The notes under the pieces are model-generated. The model had not been told where the DNA came from and ran no database searches. It was given only the letters and a program-made list of their open reading frames with translations. Of a DNA stretch of 32,031 nt, positions 15,332 through 22,557 are shown one piece after another. The translations under genes were made by a program, and so were the position numbers. This DNA comes from Actinomycetes bacterium (lineage in GTDB: Bacteria > Actinomycetota > Acidimicrobiia > Acidimicrobiales > Microtrichaceae): contig JAEWED010000031.1 in the NCBI GenBank assembly GCA_023389745.1, positions 1 to 32,031 on the forward strand. Reading direction: 5' to 3'. Position 1 is the first letter of the stretch, and every line of letters starts with the position of its first letter.

Positions 15332-15988
15332 CTACTGCGGCACGGCCCTCACCACGATGTTGTCGTCGTAGTGCCGTCGCCCGGTGTCGAAGAACCCGCC
15401 GCAGGTGATCAGGGTCAGCACCGGCGGACCGCCCGTGCGGAACACCTCGGCCCGGGGCAGTTGATCCTTCGCGACCTGGAAGCGCTCGCTCACCCGGTAG
15501 CGCCGGATGGTGCCGGCATCGTCGGTCACGATCACGTCGGTGCCGACCTCGAGCCGCTGGAGGTCGCGGAAGACACCGGGGCGCCCGTCGTAGTCGACGT
15601 GCGCGGCGATCACCGACGACCCGTGCGTGACGCCGGGACGCGGACCGGGTGCCCACCAGCCGGCGTCGTCCACACCGGGCACCTCCATCTTCCCGTCGGG
15701 CGTGAAGCCGACCGGGACGACCGCGTGCTCGACGCCGATCGACGGGATGGAGATCCGTACCGGCACCCCGGGCCGCGCCGGCCGGATCGCCGGGGCCTCG
15801 ATCGGGGAGGGGACGACCGTGGAGGTGGTCACCGTCGGAGTGGGAGGGGGGACGGTCGAGGACGTCGTGACGGCAGCGCCGACGAGGTCGGCGCTGCCGT
15901 CGGAATCGACCGTCGACCACGCCACGGCCACACCTGCGAGCAGCGCGAGGGACGCTGCCAGCAGCGTGCGGGCGCGGCGTGGTGTCAT
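15332..15988 (-). CDS. Class F sortase
   Basis: A 218-residue membrane-anchored transpeptidase. An N-terminal anchor (about residues 8-25, after 'MTPRRAR') is followed by a Thr/Pro/Val-rich linker (about 40-75). The catalytic barrel opens with 'VRISIPSIGVEHAVVPVG' and carries catalytic His130 in 'VIAAHVDYDG', Cys196 in 'TLITCGG' and Arg204/205 in 'TGRRHYDDN'. These spacings, the short barrel and 'WWAPGPRPG' are typical of actinobacterial class F sortases. It follows the fasciclin gene by 29 nt in the same direction, so fasciclin is the likely co-expressed substrate or partner. No LPxTG protein lies nearby. The TAG stop is followed within 2 nt by a heptamer tandem repeat. Confidence 0.92.
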   Translation of the reverse strand: MTPRRARTLLAASLALLAGVAVAWSTVDSDGSADLVGAAVTTSSTVPPPTPTVTTSTVVPSPIEAPAIRPARPGVPVRISIPSIGVEHAVVPVGFTPDGKMEVPGVDDAGWWAPGPRPGVTHGSSVIAAHVDYDGRPGVFRDLQRLEVGTDVIVTDDAGTIRRYRVSERFQVAKDQLPRAEVFRTGGPPVLTLITCGGFFDTGRRHYDDNIVVRAVPQ

Positions 15989-16017
15989 TCGGTCAGCTCA
16001 GGGGAGGGTCGGGCCGC

Positions 16018-16683
16018 TCAGCTGCGGCGACGGTCACGTGCGAGCACGACACCGGAGGCACCGATCCCGACGACCGCGATCCCTGCGAGCAGGGCGAACA
16101 CGATCGGGAGGGCGTTGCTCTGATCGGCGGCGATCCCCGAGGTGCCGGCATCCACGCCGGACGGCATCGCGGCGCTGTCGGCCGTGGCGGGCGCGGTGAT
16201 GACGGCGTTGATCACGTGGATCACACCGTTCGACGCCTTGATGTCAGCCGTGGTGACGGTGGCGCCGCCGACCATGAGCTGCTCGCCGGAGAGCGAGACC
16301 TCGACCGGCCCGCCGAGCGTCTCGACGGTGCCGCCCGCGGCCGCGATCGCCGCCTGGGAGTCGACCGCACCCGACATCACGTGCAGCTTGAGGATGTTGG
16401 CGAGCTGTCCGGTCGGGTCGGCGAGCAGCGTGTCGAGCGTGCCGGCCGGCAGGGCCTCGAAGGCTGCGTTCGTGGGCGCGAACACCGTGTACGGACCCGG
16501 TCCGGCGAGCGTCTCGGCCAGGCCGGCTGCGGTGACGGCCTCGACCAACGTCGACAGGTCCGGGTTGGACTGGGCGATCTCGACGATGTTCTGGTTCGAC
16601 GTGTCCTGCGCGCCGGCGGATCCCGCCAGCCCGCCGAGTGCGACGGCCACGACCGCCGCGAACGTGATCATCATTCGACGCAT
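16018..16683 (-). CDS. Exported fasciclin (FAS1) domain protein with C-terminal membrane anchor
   Basis: A 221-residue surface protein. A signal peptide (residues 1-25, cleavage after 'GSAGA') is followed by one FAS1 domain with H1 'TVFAPTNAAFEALPAG', the 'ILKLHVMSG' strand and H2-like 'NGVIHVINAVITAP'. A Ser/Ala/Gly linker leads to a hydrophobic segment (about 192-215) ending in the basic tail 'RDRRRS'. That end has the shape of a sortase sorting signal but lacks LPxTG; the nearest match is 'NALPIV'. The ATG at 16683 is chosen because CAGGAG is 6 nt upstream; an ATG at 16689 abuts it. FAS1 domains mediate adhesion; the mycobacterial homologues MPT70/MPT83 are controlled by SigK-RskA, and here an ECF sigma/RskA pair is divergent. 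It forms an operon with the sortase. Confidence 0.92.
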   Translation of the reverse strand: MRRMMITFAAVVAVALGGLAGSAGAQDTSNQNIVEIAQSNPDLSTLVEAVTAAGLAETLAGPGPYTVFAPTNAAFEALPAGTLDTLLADPTGQLANILKLHVMSGAVDSQAAIAAAGGTVETLGGPVEVSLSGEQLMVGGATVTTADIKASNGVIHVINAVITAPATADSAAMPSGVDAGTSGIAADQSNALPIVFALLAGIAVVGIGASGVVLARDRRRS

Positions 16684-16730
16684 GTTCATCTCCTGGTGCT
16701 CGGTGCGGCCGGGGCGGCTCGCACGAGTCA

Positions 16731-16758
16731 CTTCGGCGGCGACCCGTCGACCGGATGC
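16731..16758 (-). promoter_or_regulatory. SigK-like promoter of the fasciclin-sortase operon
   Basis: On the minus strand GCATCC (16753-16758) is followed after exactly 16 nt by CCGAAG (16731-16736). Mycobacterial SigK promoters, as I recall them, are CCATCC-N16-CCGAAT. The transcript would begin near 16724 with a leader of about 40 nt. The -35 overlaps the first unit of the 15-bp tandem repeat. Confidence 0.6.
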
Positions 16759-16829
16759 GCGGAGTTGAGATGCGCGGAGTTGAGATGCGCGGAGTTGAGA
16801 TGCACGGAGTTGAGATGCACGGAGTTGAG
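16755..16829. repeat. Five-copy 15-bp tandem repeat upstream of the fasciclin -35
   Basis: Units ATGCGCGGAGTTGAG (three copies) and ATGCACGGAGTTGAG (two copies), contiguous with a strict 15-nt period. In the direction of the fasciclin gene each unit ends GCAT, and the last runs into the -35 GCATCC. Placement suggests an activator-binding array or a phase-variable spacer. It is not a CRISPR array, as there are no spacers. Confidence 0.9.
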
Positions 16830-16867
16830 AGGTCGCCCAGTGATCCGTGTGACGTTCGGACAGCGCG

Positions 16868-16894
16868 GCATCCGAGCTGCGCTCCACACCGAAG
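16868..16894 (+). promoter_or_regulatory. SigK-like autoregulatory promoter of the sigma operon
   Basis: GCATCC (16868-16873), 15 nt, CCGAAG (16889-16894): the same two hexamers as in the fasciclin promoter, on the opposite strand. The start would be near 16901, leaving a leader of about 90 nt to the ATG at 16990, or a GTG at 16903 could be used. Suggests the sigma factor drives its own operon. Confidence 0.5.
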
Positions 16895-16976
16895 GACCAG
16901 GTGTGATCACCGTGGCCCCCGACCTCCGAACGAGCGACCGGTCGATCCCGGTCTGCGCTCGCGCTGTGGTGCCGGG

Positions 16977-16982
16977 TACTGT
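16977..16982 (+). promoter_or_regulatory. Second, leaderless-type -10 at the sigma gene
   Basis: TACTGT lies 7 nt before the ATG at 16990 with no ribosome site between, fitting a TANNNT -10 for a leaderless basal transcript. Confidence 0.4.
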
Positions 16983-16989
16983 GCGATCG

Positions 16990-17553
16990 ATGCCGATCCG
17001 AACCTCGGGCGACGACCTCGCGGAAGACTTCGCCGCAGGTGCACCCGATGCGCTGCGGAGGGCCTACGACGAGCACCAGCGGGCGGTGTACTCGTACTGC
17101 CGGAAGCTCGTCGCCGATCACGCGGCCGACGTGACCCAAGAGGTGTTCCTGGCAGCCTGGCGCTCGCGCGGCCGCTTCGACCCGCGTTCGGGCTCGCTCG
17201 GCGGCTGGCTCATGGGCATCGCCAAGTTCAAGGTCGCCGACCACCTGCGAGCCCACTACCGGAACCAGTCGGTCGCCTCGGGAGATCTCGTCGACCTCGG
17301 GACGTCGAGCGACGGCTCGTCGGCCGGCGACGGCGACATCGATCTGGTCGCCACGAGGATCCTGGTGGCCGAGGCGCTGCGCCGGGTCGACGAGCCGGGT
17401 TCGACGTGGATCCGGATGGCGTTCGTCGACGGGTTGTCCCACTCCGAGATCGCCGAGCGAACAGGAGCCCCCCTGGGCACCGTGAAGAGCACGATCCGCC
17501 GAGGCCTGCAGCGGATCCGTCGAGACCTGGAGGTGTTCGATGCCCAGGCCTGA
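16990..17553 (+). CDS. ECF RNA polymerase sigma factor (SigK-like)
   Basis: A 187-residue extracytoplasmic-function sigma factor. Region 2 spans about residues 20-90 ('ALRRAYDEHQRAVYSYCRKLV', 'ADVTQEVFLAAWRSRGRFDPRSGSLGGWLMGIAKFKVADHLR'). After an acidic linker, region 4 spans about 125-180 ('RMAFVDGLSHSEIAERTGAPLGTVKSTIRRGLQRIRRDLE') with its helix-turn-helix. The gene overlaps the anti-sigma gene by 14 nt. The start is uncertain: ATG 16990 gives normal ECF length but has no ribosome site, and an in-frame GTG at 16903 would add 29 residues. With an RskA-type partner and a divergent fasciclin operon, the closest known arrangement is mycobacterial sigK-rskA. Without an alignment I cannot exclude SigL or other ECF groups that pair with RskA-like proteins. 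Confidence 0.9.
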   Translation: MPIRTSGDDLAEDFAAGAPDALRRAYDEHQRAVYSYCRKLVADHAADVTQEVFLAAWRSRGRFDPRSGSLGGWLMGIAKFKVADHLRAHYRNQSVASGDLVDLGTSSDGSSAGDGDIDLVATRILVAEALRRVDEPGSTWIRMAFVDGLSHSEIAERTGAPLGTVKSTIRRGLQRIRRDLEVFDAQA

Positions 17554-18262
17554 CCAGCACGACCACGAGGACTTCGACGACGCCCCGTTCGACGAGACCG
17601 ACTTCGACCGTGAGATCGAGCTGGTCCGAGCGGTCGCGGCCGACCCCGTCGAGCTGGTCGACGCCCCGGCGGACCTGTGGTCGCACATCGCTGCTGCTGC
17701 CGCGGCCGAGATGGAGAGCGACCCCCGGTCCGATCCGGGCGGGATGCAGGACGCCGCGCCCGACGCAGCACACGAGGGCGTCGCCCCGGTCGTCGACCTG
17801 AGCGCGAGGCGTCGCCGTTGGACGACGGTGCTCATCAGCGCCGCTGCGGTGGTCGCGGTGATCGCAGGCGTCGGCGTGTTCGCCGCCACGCGACCTGACC
17901 CCGCACCGACCGAGCTGGCCGCGGCGGAGCTGCTCCCCTACGAGGGCGCCCAGGTCGGCGAGGCCGCCGGACAGGTCGAGCTGATCGACGACGGCGACCA
18001 GCTGACGCTGCGCGTCGACATGCGTGACCTGCCGGCGCCGGCTCCCGGCACGTTCTACGAGCTGTGGCTGATCGATCCGACGACGGGCGAACCGGTGTCG
18101 GTCGCGACGATGAAGGACGGGTCGAGCGACGTGGCGACCGAGATCGCCGTTCCGAGCGGGACCGATCCCGCGCAGTTCGACGTGGTCGACGTGTCGGTCC
18201 AGGAAGAGGACGCCGGCCCGGAGCACTCCGGCAACAGCGTCCTGCGCGGGACCCTCGCCTGA
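17540..18262 (+). CDS. rskA: RskA-type anti-sigma factor, membrane protein
   Basis: A 240-residue single-pass membrane protein. The cytoplasmic part (1-93) is acidic, with the sigma-binding helix region 'VELVDAPADLWSHIAAAAAAE' (38-58), and lacks the HxxxCxxC zinc motif of ZAS anti-sigma factors. The membrane segment is about 94-116 ('WTTVLISAAAVVAVIAGV'). The extracytoplasmic part (117-240) is the RskA (PF10099) beta domain, with 'LRVDMRDLPAPAPGTFYELWLID' and 'GEPVSVATM'. Its ATG lies inside the end of the sigma gene, with GAGGTG as ribosome site, so production is coupled. It should hold the sigma factor at the membrane until a signal triggers proteolysis (known for RskA; inferred here). A hairpin terminator follows. 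Confidence 0.92.
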   Translation: MPRPDQHDHEDFDDAPFDETDFDREIELVRAVAADPVELVDAPADLWSHIAAAAAAEMESDPRSDPGGMQDAAPDAAHEGVAPVVDLSARRRRWTTVLISAAAVVAVIAGVGVFAATRPDPAPTELAAAELLPYEGAQVGEAAGQVELIDDGDQLTLRVDMRDLPAPAPGTFYELWLIDPTTGEPVSVATMKDGSSDVATEIAVPSGTDPAQFDVVDVSVQEEDAGPEHSGNSVLRGTLA

Positions 18263-18277
18263 CCGGCGGACACCCGC

Positions 18278-18310
18278 GGTGCTGAACGCCACGCTCAGTG
18301 GCGCAGCACC
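18278..18310. terminator. Bidirectional hairpin between rskA and DUF2200 gene
   Basis: Outer arms GGTGCT (18278-18283) and AGCACC (18305-18310), inner arms CGCCAC (18287-18292) and GTGGCG (18298-18303), separated by a small asymmetric internal loop, closing on GCTCA. The DUF2200 stop codon lies in the loop. It suits termination of both convergent genes. Confidence 0.7.
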
Positions 18311-18636
18311 TTCTCCATCGGTCGACCCTTCGCCAGTTCGTCGACGAGCTTGTCGAGGTAGCGGATCTTCTGCATCAGCGGGTCCTCGACGTCCTGGACC
18401 TTGACGCCGCACACCGACCCGGTGATCGATGACGCCATCGGGTTGAGCGTCGCCCCGGCGAAGAAGTCCTCGAAGGTGGTCCCGGCGTCGAGGTGGCCCT
18501 GCAGCGCGGCGGCGTCGTAGCCCGTGAGCCACTCGATCACCTGATCGAGCTCGGCCTTCGTACGCCCCTTGCGCTCCACCTTGGTCACGTAGTGGGGGTA
18601 GACCGAGTTGACGCTCGTCGTGAAGATCCGGTGCAC
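18295..18636 (-). CDS. DUF2200 family protein
   Basis: A 113-residue protein matching the small DUF2200 family end to end: 'HRIFTTSVNSVYPHYVTKVERKGRTKAELDQVIEWLTGYD', then 'TFEDFFAGATLNPMASSITGSVCGVKVQDVEDPLMQKIRYLDKLVDELAKGRPMEKVLR'. The start is GTG at 18636, which matches the usual beginning at 'MHRIF'; frames extending further upstream lose the family match. The protein is soluble and Lys-rich, with one Cys. Family members are widespread, single-domain and without an established role. It converges on rskA across a shared hairpin. Confidence 0.88.
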   Translation of the reverse strand: MHRIFTTSVNSVYPHYVTKVERKGRTKAELDQVIEWLTGYDAAALQGHLDAGTTFEDFFAGATLNPMASSITGSVCGVKVQDVEDPLMQKIRYLDKLVDELAKGRPMEKVLRH

Positions 18637-18689
18637 GCCCCGACGATAGGACCCGGTCGAGCCGGTGTGCCCCGAGACGGCATGCGAGC

Positions 18690-19529
18690 TCAGCCGTCGG
18701 GGCCTGGGACCACCGCGACAGTGCACGGGGTGTGGCGGACGAGGTGGTTCGCGGTGCTGCCGAGCCGCATCGAGCGCAGGCCTCCGGCGCCACGTCGACC
18801 GACCACGAGCAGCGCAGGATCGAGTTGCTCGGCGGCGTTCACCAGCGCCTCGCGAGGGTCGCCCTCGACCTCGTCCGTCGCGACCTCGTCGTCGAGCTGC
18901 TGGGTCCACCCACGTACGGCGTCGGCGGCCGCGGACCGCAGACGATCGGCGATGTGAGGGGGCCGCTCCGAAGCGCCCGATCGCCAGGCGTGCACGGCGT
19001 GCAGCCCGGCACCGGTTCCGACGGCGAGCTCGTGCGCCCACCCCAACGCGGCGTGCGCGCCATCGCTGCCGTCCTTGCCGACGAGGATCGTCTCGCCGTC
19101 GCCGAGCATCCGTTCGGTCCGGACGACCACGACGGGGCACGGCGCGTACTCGACGCACTCCTGACTCACGGAGCCGAGCAGCAGACCACGGAAGCCACCC
19201 AGGCCCCGCGATCCGAGCACCAGCACGTCGTCGGGTCCCACGATCTTGAGCAGCGCACCCGCCGCCATGCCGCGCAACGCCTCGGTCCGTGCCGGCACGG
19301 TCGTTCCGAGGGTGTCCGCCACGAACTCCTCGGTCGCTCGCTGCGCCTGCTCGTCGAGCGCTTCGGCGGGCAGCGGGTCCGGGCCGAGTGGGAGCAGCGC
19401 AGTGCGCGGATGGATCCAGGCCTGTGCAACCCGCAGTGAGGTGCCCGTCGCCCGAGCGACCTCGGCGGCCCATCGGAGTGCCCGTCGGCTGTCGTCGGAT
19501 CCGTCGATCCCGACCACGATCTCGTTCAT
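18690..19529 (-). CDS. Tandem universal stress protein (UspA x2)
   Basis: A 279-residue protein of two Usp domains (about 1-140 and 145-279). Each has an ATP-binding Usp motif: 'VLGSRGLGGFRGLLLGSVSQ' in the first and 'VVGRRGAGGLRSMRLGSTANHL' in the second, both GxxGxxx(9)G(S/T). The first domain opens with 'EIVVGIDGSDDSRRALRWAAEVA', the second with 'ETILVGKDGSDGAHAALGWAHELA'. Tandem Usp proteins of this size are common in actinobacteria and are often induced by hypoxia or starvation. The ATG at 19529 has GAGGAGG upstream and gives the normal N-terminus. It is divergent from glutathione peroxidase with 212 nt between them, in which I see no clear promoter. Confidence 0.93.
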   Translation of the reverse strand: MNEIVVGIDGSDDSRRALRWAAEVARATGTSLRVAQAWIHPRTALLPLGPDPLPAEALDEQAQRATEEFVADTLGTTVPARTEALRGMAAGALLKIVGPDDVLVLGSRGLGGFRGLLLGSVSQECVEYAPCPVVVVRTERMLGDGETILVGKDGSDGAHAALGWAHELAVGTGAGLHAVHAWRSGASERPPHIADRLRSAAADAVRGWTQQLDDEVATDEVEGDPREALVNAAEQLDPALLVVGRRGAGGLRSMRLGSTANHLVRHTPCTVAVVPGPDG

Positions 19530-19741
19530 CGGCTGCCTCCTCGTGGGCAAGAGCGACCGGCGCACGTCTCCGAAGGAATGAGAACGGCAACCAACCTAAC
19601 GCCGGGCGGCTTCGCCACGTCGGGTGATCGGATCGGGCGCGCTCCCCTGACAGTTTGATCTCCGAGTAAAACGAGGGCCCGAAGCTCGGCCGCTGCCCAC
19701 GGGCCGGATCCGTCACCACCACCCAGGAGTCCCACGCTGCC

Positions 19742-20287
19742 ATGACCGACATCCAGAACATCGAGGTGCAGACGATCGACGGCGCCACCACGTCGCTCGA
19801 GAAGTTCGCAGGTTCCGCCGTCCTCGTCGTGAACGTCGCGTCGAAGTGCGGCCTCACCCCGCAGTACGAAGGTCTCGAGGCGCTCTACCGGCGATTCAAG
19901 GACGATGGCCTGGTCGTGGCGGGGTTCCCGGCGAACGACTTCGCCGGCCAGGAGCCCGGCACCGACGACGAGATCGCCGAGTTCTGCAACGTGAGCTACG
20001 ACGTGTCGTTCCCCCTGTTCTCGAAGATCAGCGTCGTCGGCGAGGAACAGCACCCGCTCTACGCGGCGCTGACCGCCGCAGCGCCGACGGCCGAGGGCGA
20101 CAAGGCCGGCTTCCGCGAGAACCTCCGCGGTCACGGACTGAACCCCACCGACGACCCCGAGGTGCTGTGGAACTTCGAGAAGTTCCTGGTCTCGCGCGAC
20201 GGAGAGGTCGTCGGACGCTTCGCTCCGTCGACGACACCGGAGGACCCGGCACTCGTCGCAGCGATCGAGGCGCAACTGAAGGCGTGA
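19742..20287 (+). CDS. Glutathione-peroxidase-family thiol peroxidase
   Basis: A 181-residue peroxidase of the GPx fold, reducing hydrogen and organic peroxides. The active site is complete: peroxidatic Cys36 in 'VASKCGLTPQY', Gln70 in 'FPANDFAGQEPG', and Trp143/Asn144 in 'WNFEKFLV'. Cys82 in 'EFCNVSYDV' is placed like the resolving Cys of thioredoxin-dependent GPx enzymes, so thioredoxin or mycothiol systems rather than glutathione are the probable reductants in an actinomycete (inference). AGGAG lies about 12 nt before the ATG, a long spacing. Stress neighbours (Usp divergent) fit an oxidative-stress role. Confidence 0.94.
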   Translation: MTDIQNIEVQTIDGATTSLEKFAGSAVLVVNVASKCGLTPQYEGLEALYRRFKDDGLVVAGFPANDFAGQEPGTDDEIAEFCNVSYDVSFPLFSKISVVGEEQHPLYAALTAAAPTAEGDKAGFRENLRGHGLNPTDDPEVLWNFEKFLVSRDGEVVGRFAPSTTPEDPALVAAIEAQLKA

Positions 20288-20398
20288 GGTCGAGGCCGCG
20301 GGATCTGCCCTGAGGCGGAACCAGCGACGCCCACACGGTGTTTGTCCCGGGGAGCCATCTGTCGTCACTGCGTCGGCATGGCTTTCCGGGAGCGAACG

Positions 20399-20908
20399 AT
20401 GGCCGTCGTGAATCCGTCCACCCAGGACCCGCTCGATGTGCGCCACGACACCTTCACCGTGCAGCGCGACCTCGACGCCCCTGCGTCGGCGGTGTTCGCT
20501 GCGTTCGCCGACGCTCCGATCCGGCGACGCTGGTTCCGTCTTCCCGGGTCCGGGGACGTCTACGAACACGACTTCCGGGTGGGGGGAGGCGAGCTCGCCG
20601 AGGGCACGTTCCGCACGCCCGACGCCGCTCCGGAGCGACTGGCGTACCGATCGCGCTACCTCGACATCGTCCCCGACCGCCGTCTCGTGTTCACCTACGA
20701 GTCGGTCGTCGACGACGTGCTCCGCTGGGTGTCGCTGACAACCATCCTGCTCAGGACGCTCGACGACCGACGCAGTGCCCTGAGCTGGACCGAGCAGGTC
20801 GCGTTCGTGTCGCGCACCGGCGACGGCAGCGCGGATCTCGCCCACCTCCGCGGCGCGACCTCGCTCCGCCTCAACGGCCTCGAGGCCGCGCTCGAGGCCA
20901 CGACCTGA
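20399..20908 (+). CDS. SRPBCC/AHSA1-like (START-fold) protein
   Basis: A 169-residue protein of the activator-of-Hsp90-ATPase-homologue-1 (COG3832) type. The N-terminal strand-helix 'FTVQRDLDAPASAVFAAFADAPIRRRWF' is followed by 'VGGGELAEGTFRTPDAAPERLAYRSRYLDIVPDRRLVFTYESVVDD', 'LSWTEQVAFVS' and a C-terminal helix. These proteins have a deep hydrophobic pocket for lipids or small molecules; the ligand is unknown. The ATG at 20399 has GGGAGCGA 3 nt upstream; ATGs at 20342 and 20378 would add residues outside the fold. It is followed after 59 nt by an MFS exporter on the same strand, a combination often seen in polyketide or drug-export settings but not diagnostic. Confidence 0.85.
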   Translation: MAVVNPSTQDPLDVRHDTFTVQRDLDAPASAVFAAFADAPIRRRWFRLPGSGDVYEHDFRVGGGELAEGTFRTPDAAPERLAYRSRYLDIVPDRRLVFTYESVVDDVLRWVSLTTILLRTLDDRRSALSWTEQVAFVSRTGDGSADLAHLRGATSLRLNGLEAALEATT

Positions 20909-20955
20909 GCTGGGGCCACCCCGGGTCCGCACGTCACCCGCGCCGGGTCGGCGGG

Positions 20956-20961
20956 TAGCGT
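20956..20961 (+). promoter_or_regulatory. -10 element of leaderless MFS transcript
   Basis: TAGCGT ends 6 nt before the ATG at 20968, with no ribosome site between. Fits TANNNT and a leaderless message. Confidence 0.4.
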
Positions 20962-20967
20962 CCTGCC

Positions 20968-22470
20968 ATGGCTGACGCCGCGCTCGATGCCGAGCCGGCG
21001 TCCCCGCTGCTGGCGCTTCGCAGCAACCGGGGACGCGTCGCCCTGGGGGCCACCGTCGGGGCCAGCGCCGTCGCGTCGCTCGACGCCACGATCGCGAGCG
21101 TCGCACTCCCCCAGATCGGCCGGGACCTCGACGTCGACGTCGCCGGGCTGCAGTGGGTCCTCACCGGCTACCTGCTCACGCTGGCCTCGTTCATCCTGTT
21201 GGGCGGCGCGCTCGGCGACCGCTTCGGGCGGCGGCGGATGTTCCTGATCGGATCCGCCTGGTTCGGTCTCGCGTCGATCGGCTGCGCTGCGGCACCGAGC
21301 ATCGAGGTGCTCGTGATCGCCCGCATCCTCCAAGGGATGGGGGGCGCGCTCCTGACGCCCGCGTCGCTGGCACTGATCCAGGCCAGCTTCCGGCCCGACG
21401 ACCGGGCGCCCGCCGTCGGCGCGTGGTCAGGTCTGGGCGGACTGGCCGGCGCCGTGGGACCGTTCGTCGGCGGCTGGTTGGTGGGCGGACCCGGCTGGCG
21501 CTGGGCGTTCCTGTTGAACGTCCCTGTGCTGGCGTTGAGCGTGCTGGCGGCCACCGCCATCCCCGAGTCGGGCGAACACCGACCGGGTGAGGACAGCCAC
21601 TTCGACGTCGCCGGCGCTGCCCTGGCGGCACTCGCGCTCGCCGCGACGACCTGGGCGCTCACCCGGGCAGCCGATGGATGGGGCGACTCGCTCGTGCTCC
21701 TCTCGCTCGCCGTCGGAGTGGCTGCCGCCGTCGCGTTCGTCGTCCACGAGCGGCGAGCAGCCGCGCCATTGGTGCCGGGCGAGGTCTTCCGCTCCCGGAC
21801 CTTCACGGTGCTCAACCTGGCGACGTTCGCGCTCTACGCCTGTCTGGGCGTGGTGTTCTTCCTCGTCGTGTTCCAGCTGCAGGTCACCGCAGGCTGGACG
21901 CCGCTCGCTGCGGGCTGCGCGTTGCTGCCCGCCACGTTGTTGATGCTCGTCGGGTCCGCGAAGTCGGGCGAGCTCGCCGCGCGGATCGGGCCTCGACCGC
22001 AGCTCGTCGCCGGACCGCTGCTCGTCGCCGCAGCCATGCTCCTGCTCGCCCGGATCGACGACTCGACCTCGTGGGCGACCGACGTGCTGCCGGCGTCGTT
22101 GGTCTTCGGGCTCGGGCTCGTCACCTTCGTCGCGCCCCTGACCGCGACGGTCATGGCCAGCGTGGACGAGCGCCTGGTGAGCACCGGCAGCGGCGTCAAC
22201 AACGCGGTCGCCCGTACCGCCGGGCTGCTCGCCGTCGCCGTGGTGCCCACGGTGTCCGGCTTCACCGCAGCGGTCGGCGTCGACGCGACCAACGCCGCGT
22301 TCCGCGCCGCGATGTTCATCACCGCCGGGCTCGCGGTGCTGGGCGCGCTGATCAGCGCCGTCGGGCTGCCGCGCACGACACCCACCCGGGAGTCGTCACG
22401 GCACGTGATGTGCCCGATCGACGGCGCGCCGCTCCAGCCCGACCCCCGACGATGCCCACCGACCGACTGA
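20968..22470 (+). CDS. MFS drug/metabolite exporter, DHA2 (14-TMS) family
   Basis: A 500-residue major-facilitator protein of the EmrB/QacA type, proton-driven efflux in the inner membrane. The N-terminal core has 'VASLDATIASVALPQIGRDLDVDVAGLQWVLTGYLLTLAS', motif A 'LGGALGDRFGRRRMF' and motif C-like 'GLGGLAGAVGPFVGGWLV'. Hydrophobic segments are consistent with 14 spans. The cytoplasmic C-terminus is unusual: about 30 polar residues ending 'MCPIDGAPLQPDPRRCPPTD', with Cys residues that resemble half of a zinc ribbon. It has a possible leaderless start. It converges on the alcohol dehydrogenase gene. The exported compound is not predictable. Confidence 0.9.
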   Translation: MADAALDAEPASPLLALRSNRGRVALGATVGASAVASLDATIASVALPQIGRDLDVDVAGLQWVLTGYLLTLASFILLGGALGDRFGRRRMFLIGSAWFGLASIGCAAAPSIEVLVIARILQGMGGALLTPASLALIQASFRPDDRAPAVGAWSGLGGLAGAVGPFVGGWLVGGPGWRWAFLLNVPVLALSVLAATAIPESGEHRPGEDSHFDVAGAALAALALAATTWALTRAADGWGDSLVLLSLAVGVAAAVAFVVHERRAAAPLVPGEVFRSRTFTVLNLATFALYACLGVVFFLVVFQLQVTAGWTPLAAGCALLPATLLMLVGSAKSGELAARIGPRPQLVAGPLLVAAAMLLLARIDDSTSWATDVLPASLVFGLGLVTFVAPLTATVMASVDERLVSTGSGVNNAVARTAGLLAVAVVPTVSGFTAAVGVDATNAAFRAAMFITAGLAVLGALISAVGLPRTTPTRESSRHVMCPIDGAPLQPDPRRCPPTD

Positions 22471-22503
22471 GCGCTGACCGACCGAGCGCTGGAACCGACT
22501 GAG

Positions 22504-22518
22504 CAGCCGGACCGGCTG
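22504..22518. terminator. Short hairpin between MFS and alcohol dehydrogenase genes
   Basis: CAGCCGG and CCGGCTG are exact complements around a single A, in the 87-nt convergent spacer. Small, so a weak bidirectional terminator at best. Confidence 0.4.
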
Positions 22519-22557
22519 GCGCACGCCCCACGTCCGAGGTCGGCAGCGCGACGGCGC

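Noticed and set aside
16755..16829. CRISPR array
   Set aside because: Units are contiguous 15-mers without spacers, and no cas gene is near.
16755..16850. Open frame of repeated M-R/H-G-V-E pentapeptides
   Set aside because: It is produced by the 15-bp tandem repeat, has no ribosome site, and runs out of frame into the sigma gene.
22462..22504. Repeated 11-mer ACCGACTGAGC around the MFS stop
   Set aside because: Only two copies 32 nt apart in simple GC-rich sequence; no evident function.
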